Shown here piece after piece: positions 1 to 8,057 of a DNA stretch of 18,081 nucleotides. The DNA lies in assembly GCA_046047235.1 (NCBI GenBank), contig JBJOII010000138.1, forward strand, positions 1 through 18,081, given 5' to 3'. A program made the translations under genes and the position numbers. The stretch comes from JBMTVN01 sp046047235. Its GTDB lineage: Bacteria; Verrucomicrobiota; Verrucomicrobiia; Limisphaerales; JAHDYP01. Each line of letters starts with the position of its first letter. Within the stretch, counting starts at the first letter, position 1. The notes beneath the pieces were generated by a model, which was not told where the DNA came from, made no database searches, and saw only the letters and a program-made list of their open reading frames with translations.

Positions 1-783
1 CTCACCCATCCCCCCATCCAATAACACACTCAACATCCCCACAAAATCCCGCTCCAACCGCAACCTCCTCCAAGGTAAACACCACGTCACCCGATCCATC
101 CAACCCCACCCCATCCGCCTCATCCAATCCTCCACATACCCCCCAAACGCATAAAAGAACGCCGCCCCATAAACCACCGCACAAAATCCAAATAAACACC
201 AGATCACCACCGGACTGTTCCGGATCAACACCTCCATAAATACCGGCACCTCAGCCCCCATCTCCTCCACAATCATCACATACTTCGGAAATACAAAAAC
301 CAACAACACCCCCAGTATCCCCGCCGCCGCCGGCGATAACGCCTGAAACGTCAATACCACATAATTGCTCGCCCCCTGAACCGACGACATCGCATCACTC
401 GTCACCCTCCGACACGCCGGCATCACCCGCCCCAAATCCCCCAACTCCAACCCCGCCCGTAACCAACCCCGCAGCCGCCCGGATAAAAACCCCGGCACCC
501 GATCCAAGGCCTCCCCCAGTGAACAGCCCGACTCCAAATACGAAGCCAACCAGTGAAACCGCACCCCCATCGATCGATCACGCGTCGCCGAAAGCGCCAC
601 CACCTCCTGCTCCACCGATCTCCCCCTCGCTAAAGCCGACTCCACCAAATCTACAAAAAACCGACCCCGCTCCTGCCGCCGCAACGGCAGGCTCAACAGG
701 TAATACACCACCCACAAAACCAGCGCGTTAGGCACCAGCCAAATTACCACCCACAACGCCATCTGGAATACAAACTCAAGCAC
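1..783 (-). CDS. Second GspF/PilC-like inner-membrane platform protein (3' end outside window)
   Basis: This frame reads from a GTG at 781-783 to the left edge, giving 261 codons with no stop, so the C-terminal part is missing. An AGGAGG (790-795) sits 6 nt before the GTG and overlaps the stop of the preceding gene, which strongly supports the start. The protein begins with a hydrophobic helix (about residues 2-32). A cytoplasmic helical domain follows with the GspF pattern 'ESGCSLGEALDRVP' and 'AGLELGDLGRVMPACRR', then two further membrane helices, and then the start of a second F-type domain ('DFVGMLSVLLDGG') at the edge. The family forms the inner-membrane platform that couples the secretion ATPase to pilus or pseudopilus assembly. 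An N-terminal membrane helix before the first F domain is unusual for GspF and more like TadB/TadC, but the neighbouring ATPase is GspE-like. Family assignment is fairly sure; the exact role is inferred. Confidence 0.72.
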   Translation of the reverse strand, partial: MLEFVFQMALWVVIWLVPNALVLWVVYYLLSLPLRRQERGRFFVDLVESALARGRSVEQEVVALSATRDRSMGVRFHWLASYLESGCSLGEALDRVPGFLSGRLRGWLRAGLELGDLGRVMPACRRVTSDAMSSVQGASNYVVLTFQALSPAAAGILGVLLVFVFPKYVMIVEEMGAEVPVFMEVLIRNSPVVIWCLFGFCAVVYGAAFFYAFGGYVEDWMRRMGWGWMDRVTWCLPWRRLRLERDFVGMLSVLLDGGMGE

Positions 784-793
784 CTCAGACCTC

Positions 794-1801
794 CTACATG
801 TCAAAACTCCCCAGCATGTCCAACTGCATCGCCAATAACCGCATCAACGGATAAAACTGGGCCAGAATCAACAAACCCAAAACCATCACCGACAATGGCA
901 ACGCCAGATTCAATAACATGTCACTGCGATACACCGCCCGCGCATGATACAGGTCACCCGCTCGCTTGAACCCCGCCGCCAAATCCGCACCCCCCTGGCA
1001 AATCATCCACCGGAATAACGGCGGCAAAACCCGACCCTCGCTCGCAAACTGCAACGGCTTCCCCTCCCCCCCCTCAATCTTCCTCGCCCAAACCTCCAAC
1101 TCCCGCCCCGCAGGTGACCCACCTTCCAATCGGGCCACTAAAGCCACCGCATCCCGTAAGGAACACCCGCGCGATAACAACAAATAAAACGACATCGCCA
1201 GGTTCGCCAACGCACCCTCCCGAAACGCCGGCGCCCGCCACCTCAACCACCTCCGCGTCCCAGGCACCAATAACAAACCCACCACCAAAACCGCCAGTAA
1301 ACCAAACCCCAGCGCAGGTGCCCATAACCGCATCATGTCACCCCGCACCCCAGCCCATCGCCCCCCACCCCCCAATAACTCCTCCAAGGGACTCTGCACC
1401 CCACCCCCAATCACCCCAAAGATCCACGCAATAAATCCCGCCACCAACGCACACCCCGCCAACACTAAAACCGGATAAACCATCAACCCCTTCAGCCTCA
1501 GCCACAACACATGCCCACGCTGATAATAGTCCGCTAATAACGTCAACATCCCCGGCAAATCCCCACCCCGTACCCCAACCTCCACCAGGTTCCGATATAA
1601 CTCCGGCAACCGCCGCTTCCGCACCGCCTCCACCACCGGCTCCCCACGCACCAAATCCTCCCTCAACAACTCCAGCTCAGCCCTCATCCCCCCACCCCGC
1701 AAATCCCGGCATACCCGCTCCAATGCACCCTCCAACGGTAAACCCGCCCGCAACATCCCAGCCAGCTGCTGGTTCACAAATGCCAGTTCTTCTTTCGTCA
1801 T
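794..1801 (-). CDS. Type II secretion / type IV pilus platform protein, GspF/PilC family
   Basis: This is a 335-residue inner-membrane protein with the standard GspF layout. A first F domain lies at about residues 8-100 ('LAGMLRAGLPLEGALERV', 'LVEVGVRGGDLPGML'). Membrane helices follow at about 107-130 and 161-181. A second F domain lies at about 197-290 ('LLLSRGCSLRDAVALVA'), and a last helix at about 296-315. The start is taken at ATG 1799-1801 because it overlaps the TGA of the ATPase gene as ATGA, a translational-coupling arrangement, and because residue 1 then begins MTKEELAF, matching the family. A longer frame from 1852 would run back into the ATPase gene and adds no recognisable domain. 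It probably works with the ATPase directly upstream and with the second, divergent F protein directly downstream. Length is somewhat short of the roughly 400 residues usual for GspF. Confidence 0.88.
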   Translation of the reverse strand: MTKEELAFVNQQLAGMLRAGLPLEGALERVCRDLRGGGMRAELELLREDLVRGEPVVEAVRKRRLPELYRNLVEVGVRGGDLPGMLTLLADYYQRGHVLWLRLKGLMVYPVLVLAGCALVAGFIAWIFGVIGGGVQSPLEELLGGGGRWAGVRGDMMRLWAPALGFGLLAVLVVGLLLVPGTRRWLRWRAPAFREGALANLAMSFYLLLSRGCSLRDAVALVARLEGGSPAGRELEVWARKIEGGEGKPLQFASEGRVLPPLFRWMICQGGADLAAGFKRAGDLYHARAVYRSDMLLNLALPLSVMVLGLLILAQFYPLMRLLAMQLDMLGSFDM

Positions 1802-2910
1802 GTGCCAAGGGTTCGACCAACCTCCAACTCGTTCGTCACGCCAGCCCTGCATAATTCACCCGCCATCACCCTCAACGGCCGCTCACTCACCAATACCCCA
1901 GTCCCCTCCACCCGCGCACGCGCCCTCAAACCGTCAGTCATGCGTAAATGCTCCACCACCAACGCACGCCCCAAAAATCCCGTCCCCAAACACTCCCCGC
2001 ACCCGCGCCCACCACACCCCACACATACCCGCCTCACCAGCCTCTGGTTCAATACCAACTCCACTGCCGAATACACCACATACTCCTCCCCACACAGTAA
2101 CAACAACCGGTCAAATACCCCCCGACACGACCCCGCATGCAACGTGGTCACCACCTGATGCCCCGTCAAAGCCGCCCTCAATGCCAACGCCGCCGTCTCC
2201 TCATCCCGTATCTCACCCAAAACCAAAACCTCCGGATCCTGCCGCAATAAATGCCTCGCCGCCCGCGCAAAACCCAACCCCACGGCCTCGTTCACCTCAG
2301 TCTGCATCAACCCAGGAATCACCTGCTCCACCGGATCCTCCACGGTAATCACATGCCTCCCACCCGCAGCCACCACCCGGCGTAAACACGCATAAATCGT
2401 CGTCGTCTTCCCACTCCCCGCCGGCCCAGTCAATAACAGCATCCCCGTGTCCCCACCCAGATAATCCTCCACCTCAACCCGCGTCCCCTCAGGTAACCCC
2501 AACTCCCTCAACTCCACCACCCCTCCCACCTCAAATAACCGTAATACAATCTTCTCCCCCGTCACCGTCGGATACGTCGATACCCGAATGTCCCCCGCCA
2601 CACCCAGCTCACCCCCCGCAATCCGCCCATCCTGCGGTAACGCATCCTCATACGTCTTCAACCGCGCCAAATACTTGATCCGCCCCATCACTCTCTCCCC
2701 CAACTCCACAGAATACTCGCCCGCCCCAGTCATCCGGCCATCCAACCGGAACGCCACCCGCACACCCCCAACCTCCGTCTGCAAATGCACGTCGCTCGCC
2801 CGCGCCGCAACAGCCCGACCCACCAATGCCTCCAATACCGCCGGAGCCTCCCCACCCGCTTCACTCTTCGCCTTCTCAGTCATGCCTTTCCCATACTTCG
2901 ACAACTCCAC
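1798..2910 (-). CDS. Short GspE/PilB-family secretion or pilus-assembly ATPase
   Basis: The 370-residue product is a hexameric AAA-type motor ATPase that powers filament assembly from the cytoplasmic face. It has the N2-domain 'ASDVHLQ' motif at 38-44, Walker A GPAGSGKTT at 162-170, an Asp box 'TVEDPVE' at 189-195, Walker B 'VLVLGEIRDE' at about 228-237, and a His box 'TGHQVVTTLHAG' at 249-260. A zinc tetracysteine (C296, C299, C304, C307) follows. Two features differ from typical GspE/PilB of about 500-570 residues: the N1 domain is absent, and the gap between the two CxxC pairs is only four residues instead of a long loop. The nominal start is GTG 2908-2910; an ATG at 2881-2883 (residue 10, preceded by GGGAAAGG) is an equally good candidate. 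It lies 31 nt after the TPR-C39 gene and overlaps the first GspF gene by 4 nt. Confidence 0.9.
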   Translation of the reverse strand: MELSKYGKGMTEKAKSEAGGEAPAVLEALVGRAVAARASDVHLQTEVGGVRVAFRLDGRMTGAGEYSVELGERVMGRIKYLARLKTYEDALPQDGRIAGGELGVAGDIRVSTYPTVTGEKIVLRLFEVGGVVELRELGLPEGTRVEVEDYLGGDTGMLLLTGPAGSGKTTTIYACLRRVVAAGGRHVITVEDPVEQVIPGLMQTEVNEAVGLGFARAARHLLRQDPEVLVLGEIRDEETAALALRAALTGHQVVTTLHAGSCRGVFDRLLLLCGEEYVVYSAVELVLNQRLVRRVCVGCGGRGCGECLGTGFLGRALVVEHLRMTDGLRARARVEGTGVLVSERPLRVMAGELCRAGVTNELEVGRTLGT

Positions 2911-2941
2911 CCCACCTGCGTCATGCCCAATCTCAACCCCA

Positions 2942-5900
2942 TCACCAATACCTCACCCACCCCCAAAACCATGACCAAACCATCCCCCGTCCACGTAACC
3001 GCCCAAGCAACCGACGATACGTCACCCCCACCAACGGCCCCATCTTCGCCGGTCGCCACGTGTCAAACGCATCCCGCAACAATGCCCTCACCCGTGCCCC
3101 GGAATCAGCCCCGGCCTCCACCAACATCGCCTCAGCCATGAAATGCAAACTCCGCGTCACCCCCGGCTCCCTCTCCAAAACCACACTCTGCAACAACCCC
3201 CGCGCATCCCCCACATTCCCAATCGCCGCCAACTCAAAAGCCGCCACCACCGCCAAACTCCGATACATCCCCGCCTCCATCCGCTGACTTAACGCATGCT
3301 GCAATACCTCCAACGCCTCCTCCCCCCGCCCGGTAATCACCAACCCCAACGCATAATTATACAACATCCATGACTCCACCTCGCCCCGATCACGCCAATC
3401 CCCCATCCACTCCAACAACTCCCCATACCGGCCCATGCTCGCCAAAACATAACTCACCTTGCCCCACAAAAAATCACTCCCCTGCAACACCCCCGCATGC
3501 TCCTTCCATAATCTCGAAAACCGACGCCCCGCACGCCGCCGATCCCAACCCGCAAAGAACCCGCCCGCCCCCGACCACCCCTCCACCAGCAACACACAAA
3601 CCGCCCCCAACACCGGCTCCCGTAACCGCTCATCCCCCGCCAACCGCCCCACAACCTGCACATCCCCACGCCCCCAGCCCCCTAAACATCGCCCTACCCA
3701 TAACACCACCACCTGCGGATTCAACCCCTCCCCACGCACCAACTCGCCCAATACACGGTTCACCTCCCCAACCATCCCCCCGGCATCCAAACCCGCCGCC
3801 GCATACCCAACACACCAATCCCCCTCCTCCGGTAACCCGCACAACCGACGAAAAGCCTCCAACGCCTCCTCCCCACGCCCCTGCTTCACCAATAACACCA
3901 CCCCATACGCCTCCGTCACCACACCCGCATGATGCCTCCGCAATAACTCCACCACCCCGCCAGCCTCCTCCAGCCGATCGTCCTCCAAATAAATCCGCGC
4001 CAGCTGCCACCCCGCATACCCATACTCCCGATCCATCTGAAACGCCCGGTCCAAACGCTCCACCGCCCCCGCACGATCCCCCATCCGTAACCTCAAATCC
4101 GCCGCAAAACCCAAAGGCACCGGATGCTGCGGCGCCAACCTCGCCATGTGATCCGCCGCATCCGCCGCCCCCGCATAATCCCCAGCCTCCGTCAGCCGCT
4201 CCGCCACAAATTGCCAACCCCGATACATCCCCGGATCCAACTCCAACGCCTCCCGCATCCGCTCCAAGGCCACCTTGTCCCTCCCCCGACTCTCCTCCAC
4301 CCACGCCTCCCTCGCCACTAAACCCGCCGGCCGCTCCGAAAAAACCCCCACCCGACAACACTCAATCGCCTCATCAAACCGATCCATCGCCGTGAAAATC
4401 CGCGCCTTCAACTCATACGCCGATACATCCTTCCCATCTAATCCCAACGCCCGCTCCACCGCCTCCAACCCCCGCGCCGACTCGCCACACCGCGCCAATA
4501 CCTCCGCCAAACGCCTCCACGATGACGCCTCCTGCGGACGCCGCTGGGTCAACGCCTCCGCCGCCCCAATCACCACCTCCGGCCGCGCCAGCTCCGAACT
4601 CCACTCCTCCAGCATCCGCCACGCCCACGTATACTCCGCATCCAGTTGCAACGCCTGCAGCATCCGCTCCAACGCCGCATCCCTCTGCCCACACTCCCAT
4701 AATACCTCCGCCAAACACCCGTGGTTCGCCGCAACCAACGGCGCATGCACCAAAACCCGCTCCAATACACCCCGCGCCCTCTCCATCTCACCCATCCTCC
4801 GATAAATGTCCGCCAACTCGTCCGCCGCCATGCTGTAACCCGGATTCAACTCCAACGCCCGCTCCAACGCCTCCGCACCCTCCCCAAATTCCAGCCTCGC
4901 TAACCTCACCTCAGCCAACTCCACCCACAAACGCGGCACAAACGGAAACCGCTCACACGCCCCAACCCCCAGCTCCAATGCCTCCTCCAGTCGATCCATG
5001 TCCCGCAACTGCACCACCAACGCCCCCCACGCACACCACAAATCCGGCCTCACCCCCTGCGCCTCCCGTAACCTCGCCAGCAGTAAATCAGGCGATAACA
5101 CACCCCGCGCCGCCGATTGAAACGCAAATAACGCCGTGTCAAATACCACCTGCCGCACTAACTCCGCCTGCACCAAATCCAACGCCGCCGAACGCGCCAC
5201 CGCCGTCGTCGCCGTCCCCACAAAACGCTCCACCGCATACCCGTTCTCCACCGATAAACACACCGCCCGCTCCAAATCCCCCCTCCCAACCTCCATCCGC
5301 CCCGCCCGCAAATGCACCGCCCCACGTACGCTAAACCCAAAACTGTTGTCCGGATCCAACTCAATCGCCCGCTCCGCAAATTCCAACGCCTCCTCCACCC
5401 GCCCCACATCCTCCAGCCTCGATGCCAACTCCCGATACGCAAACGCATCCGCCGGATTCACCGAAATCAACCGCCGCAATGCCGCCTCATACGCCTCCAC
5501 CCCATGCCGACGCTGCAACTCCACCAGCAACCCCAATAAACCACAGTGCTGCGGAAAACGCCCACACACCTCCTCCAAATGCCCCAAAGCCGCCGCATGC
5601 CCCTCCCCCTCCTCCAATGCCCAAACTAACGCCCGCTGCGCATCCACCGCCAACGGCTCCACCCCAACCACCTCCCGCCAAATCCCAATGCTCCGCACCC
5701 GATCCCCCTCCCGATCGGCCAACGCCGCCGCACCACGTAACCACGCAGTCCTCTGCGTCCGCCCCTCCGCCCTCGCCAAACACTCCCGCGCCTCCCCCAC
5801 CGACCCGTGCCAAGCCAGCCAACGCACCGCGAACAACAATAACTCCCCATCCTCCGGACGCCACTTCAACGCCTCGCCCAATACTTCACCCGCCTCCTCC

Positions 5901-7078
5901 TCCCGCGATAACTCGGTCAAGACATCACATAACGTCGACGCCGGCTCCCCCGACCGCCGACCCAACCGACGATGCCGCGCCCGCAAAAACTCCAACGCCT
6001 CACCCGACCTCCTCAACGCCCGCGAAGACTCAAAATACAACCGGGAATAATGCTCCCTCCGCTCCCCCGCACACGCCGCCAAACGCGCCACCTCATGCGA
6101 CCAGTCCAACTCCCCCGCATCCACCAAATACGCCGCATACGAACTCAATAGGTCCGGCTCGGTCGGACTCGACCGCAATGCCCTCCGCAACATCACTCCC
6201 GCACGCTCCAATTCCCGCCCATCCTGCCGCAACTCGTTCCCTAACCACGCCAAAAATAACGGCTCCGGATGCCCACGCTCCACCTGCTCCTCCAATGCCG
6301 CCACCCGCGTCCGCCGATCCCGTAATACCCGCAAACAATCCAACCGCGTCGCCAATAAACTCCCATCCGTCGGATACTTCGCCAGTAACTGCTCCACCCG
6401 ACGCAAAACATCCGCCGTGTTGTTGTCATACCGCGCCAAGGCCCACCCCGCAAAACACACCACCCGGTGCACCCCATGCCCCTCCTCCATCCCCACCAAT
6501 ACCCGCTTCGCCGCATCCCGATCGTGCCGGTCCAACGCCGCCGTCACCTGCCATAAACTGTCATACAAATCCGCATCCGGTAACTCCACCCCCTCCAACC
6601 TCCACGCCTCCCCCTCCGGAACCATCACCATCCCGCGCGGCCCATGCGCCGCATACCGCTCAAAAAACGCCGGAGCCATCGCCTCCCGCAAATAATAATG
6701 AAACGGATCCCTCAAAATCAGCACCCGCCTCAACTCCTCATACCCCACTACCGCCTGTAAATGCCCGCTCGTCGTCTCGGTCGTCCCCACCGTAAACGGC
6801 ACCCCACGATCAATCAAAGCCACCGCCGACTCCCACGTCACCGTAAACTCACGAACCACATACCCCGCACCCCCAGCCCACTTCCGCTCCGCATAGGAAC
6901 TCGTCCCGTCATAACAAATCGCATCCGCTAACTCCAAATGCTCCGCACGACGCCCCCAATACCGCGCCAAAGCCGACAACGTCGCCGGCGCACACGTCAA
7001 ATGATGCTGCCTCACGAAATCCACCGGCAATACCCTCCGCACCCACTCCCGCCCCTCCTCCCCCAACCGCCCCCGCAA
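2942..7078 (-). CDS. Giant C39-peptidase-like / TPR-repeat protein (probably the 3' part of a frameshifted gene)
   Basis: The frame encodes 1378 residues from a TTG at 7076-7078 and is open back to 7102, where a TGA closes it. Residues about 15-150 form a C39-like cysteine peptidase domain: Gln24 and Cys29 in 'RQHHLTCAPATL', His106 in 'SGHLQAVVGYE', and Asp124 in 'LILRDPFHYY', which is a complete Q/C/H/D set. The remaining roughly 1200 residues are degenerate TPR helices, for example 'ASRLEDVGRVEEALEFAERA' near residues 555-580. There is no signal peptide or clear membrane segment, so it is probably cytoplasmic. C39 domains otherwise cleave double-glycine leaders in ABC exporters or occur as stand-alone C39-like domains; no substrate is visible here. 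The TTG has no ribosome binding site, and the frame before it belongs to a TPR protein that joins in sense after a 1-nt shift, so the true protein is probably about 1667 residues starting at 7944. Confidence 0.82.
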   Translation of the reverse strand: MRGRLGEEGREWVRRVLPVDFVRQHHLTCAPATLSALARYWGRRAEHLELADAICYDGTSSYAERKWAGGAGYVVREFTVTWESAVALIDRGVPFTVGTTETTSGHLQAVVGYEELRRVLILRDPFHYYLREAMAPAFFERYAAHGPRGMVMVPEGEAWRLEGVELPDADLYDSLWQVTAALDRHDRDAAKRVLVGMEEGHGVHRVVCFAGWALARYDNNTADVLRRVEQLLAKYPTDGSLLATRLDCLRVLRDRRTRVAALEEQVERGHPEPLFLAWLGNELRQDGRELERAGVMLRRALRSSPTEPDLLSSYAAYLVDAGELDWSHEVARLAACAGERREHYSRLYFESSRALRRSGEALEFLRARHRRLGRRSGEPASTLCDVLTELSREEEAGEVLGEALKWRPEDGELLLFAVRWLAWHGSVGEARECLARAEGRTQRTAWLRGAAALADREGDRVRSIGIWREVVGVEPLAVDAQRALVWALEEGEGHAAALGHLEEVCGRFPQHCGLLGLLVELQRRHGVEAYEAALRRLISVNPADAFAYRELASRLEDVGRVEEALEFAERAIELDPDNSFGFSVRGAVHLRAGRMEVGRGDLERAVCLSVENGYAVERFVGTATTAVARSAALDLVQAELVRQVVFDTALFAFQSAARGVLSPDLLLARLREAQGVRPDLWCAWGALVVQLRDMDRLEEALELGVGACERFPFVPRLWVELAEVRLARLEFGEGAEALERALELNPGYSMAADELADIYRRMGEMERARGVLERVLVHAPLVAANHGCLAEVLWECGQRDAALERMLQALQLDAEYTWAWRMLEEWSSELARPEVVIGAAEALTQRRPQEASSWRRLAEVLARCGESARGLEAVERALGLDGKDVSAYELKARIFTAMDRFDEAIECCRVGVFSERPAGLVAREAWVEESRGRDKVALERMREALELDPGMYRGWQFVAERLTEAGDYAGAADAADHMARLAPQHPVPLGFAADLRLRMGDRAGAVERLDRAFQMDREYGYAGWQLARIYLEDDRLEEAGGVVELLRRHHAGVVTEAYGVVLLVKQGRGEEALEAFRRLCGLPEEGDWCVGYAAAGLDAGGMVGEVNRVLGELVRGEGLNPQVVVLWVGRCLGGWGRGDVQVVGRLAGDERLREPVLGAVCVLLVEGWSGAGGFFAGWDRRRAGRRFSRLWKEHAGVLQGSDFLWGKVSYVLASMGRYGELLEWMGDWRDRGEVESWMLYNYALGLVITGRGEEALEVLQHALSQRMEAGMYRSLAVVAAFELAAIGNVGDARGLLQSVVLEREPGVTRSLHFMAEAMLVEAGADSGARVRALLRDAFDTWRPAKMGPLVGVTYRRLLGRLRGRGMVWSWFWGWVRYW

Positions 7079-7944
7079 TTCAAAACCCGCGCCCGACCCA
7101 AATCACCCGCCCGACACGCCAACGCCAACCGCTGGCCATTCACCCACCGCCGATAATGCCCGTCCGCCAAGGGACTCAACTCCAAAAAACGATCATACCC
7201 CTCCAACGCCCCCTCAAACCGCCCCAGCTCACCCAAAAGCTGGGCCCGCTGTAACTCCAATAAACCACACGTCGTCCTCCCCACCACATCATCCAAAAAC
7301 TCCAACGCCTCCTCCGCTCGATCCATGATCTGCAACAAATGCGCCCTCTGCTGCAAAGCCGGACGATACAACGGCCGACTCCGTAAACTCACCTCGTTGC
7401 TAGCCAGCGCCGCTCCGTAATCATCCTCCATCTCCTTCAACCGCGCCCCCAAAAATGCCACCCACGGATTCCCCTCACACTCCCGCTCACACCAAACCAA
7501 AACCTCCTCCGCCCGACCAAAATCCCGAAACGCACAAGCCACCTCCAAATGCGCCGACCAAAACGTCAGCCGCTCATCCGCCGTCAACCCTCCCCCTATG
7601 TCACCCAACCCCCGCAACCACTCCCATGCCGCCAACGGCCCACGACGCCGCATTAAGTCATAAGCACAATACCCCGCCAAATCCGCCCGGTCCGGATACC
7701 GCCGAAAACCCCGCCGAAAAATCACCCCCGCCAACCGCTCACTCCCCAAATTACCCGCCAATCGCCCCGCCCATGAACAGGCCACCGCCCCCCCCCACGC
7801 CACCAATGGACCCACCCCCGTCACCTCATCCCAAATCTCCCGAAACTGCGACCGACCATACAACGACTCCACCCGACCCAAAACCTCCGCCGAGACCGAA
7901 ATGGCCTCAACCCCATAAACCGCATGCTGATAAGATGCGTCCAT
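7012..7944 (-). CDS. TPR-rich protein, probably the N-terminal part of the C39/TPR protein
   Basis: This 310-residue frame starts at ATG 7942-7944 and contains helical TPR-like repeats such as 'FGRAEEVLVWCERECEGNP', 'DRAEEALEFLDDVVGRT' and 'GRFEGALEGYDRFLELSP'. It has no signal peptide. Up to about residue 285 ('CRAGDLGRAR') it is convincing. The last 25 or so residues ('NCGGGWGRRGGSGCGG...') are low-complexity and overlap the 5' end of the next frame by 67 nt, which is what an out-of-frame tail looks like. One extra base near the T4 or G5 runs at about 7065-7085 would fuse the frames as '...DLGRARVFELRGRLGEEGR...', leading straight into the C39 domain. No good Shine-Dalgarno precedes the ATG. 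It would be the first gene of the secretion operon, divergent from proA. Confidence 0.72.
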   Translation of the reverse strand: MDASYQHAVYGVEAISVSAEVLGRVESLYGRSQFREIWDEVTGVGPLVAWGGAVACSWAGRLAGNLGSERLAGVIFRRGFRRYPDRADLAGYCAYDLMRRRGPLAAWEWLRGLGDIGGGLTADERLTFWSAHLEVACAFRDFGRAEEVLVWCERECEGNPWVAFLGARLKEMEDDYGAALASNEVSLRSRPLYRPALQQRAHLLQIMDRAEEALEFLDDVVGRTTCGLLELQRAQLLGELGRFEGALEGYDRFLELSPLADGHYRRWVNGQRLALACRAGDLGRARVLNCGGGWGRRGGSGCGGYCRWIS

Positions 7945-8057
7945 CGCGCCAGAAACAGGGAACGCGCGCTATCAGGCACCGCCACCACCCCCACAGTCAA
8001 GGCAGCAAACCACAGTTTTCATTTCCCCGTACCACGCCAACCACTATCCTCCACCCC
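7945..8057. promoter_or_regulatory. Divergent intergenic region between the TPR/secretion operon and proA
   Basis: These 113 nt separate two divergent genes and must hold promoters for both if each is transcribed on its own. On the + strand a TATCCT at 8045-8050 could be a -10 element; it ends 7 nt before the proA ATG, which would give an almost leaderless message. On the - strand a TTGACT lies at 7995-8000, but the best downstream -10-like sequence is 20 nt away and poor. No operator, riboswitch or terminator is recognisable. Confidence 0.3.

Noticed and set aside
3370..6795. Several long + strand frames opposite the TPR-C39 gene
   Set aside because: All are Pro/Thr/Ala-rich complements of G-ending codons, with no recognisable domains or plausible starts.
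7969..8000. TTGACT plus TGATAG as a promoter for the TPR/secretion operon
   Set aside because: The spacer is 20 nt and the -10 match is poor, so the site is no better than chance.
7455..8057. 201-codon in-frame upstream extension of proA
   Set aside because: It is Pro/Thr-rich antisense of the TPR gene; ProA similarity begins at the ATG at 8058.
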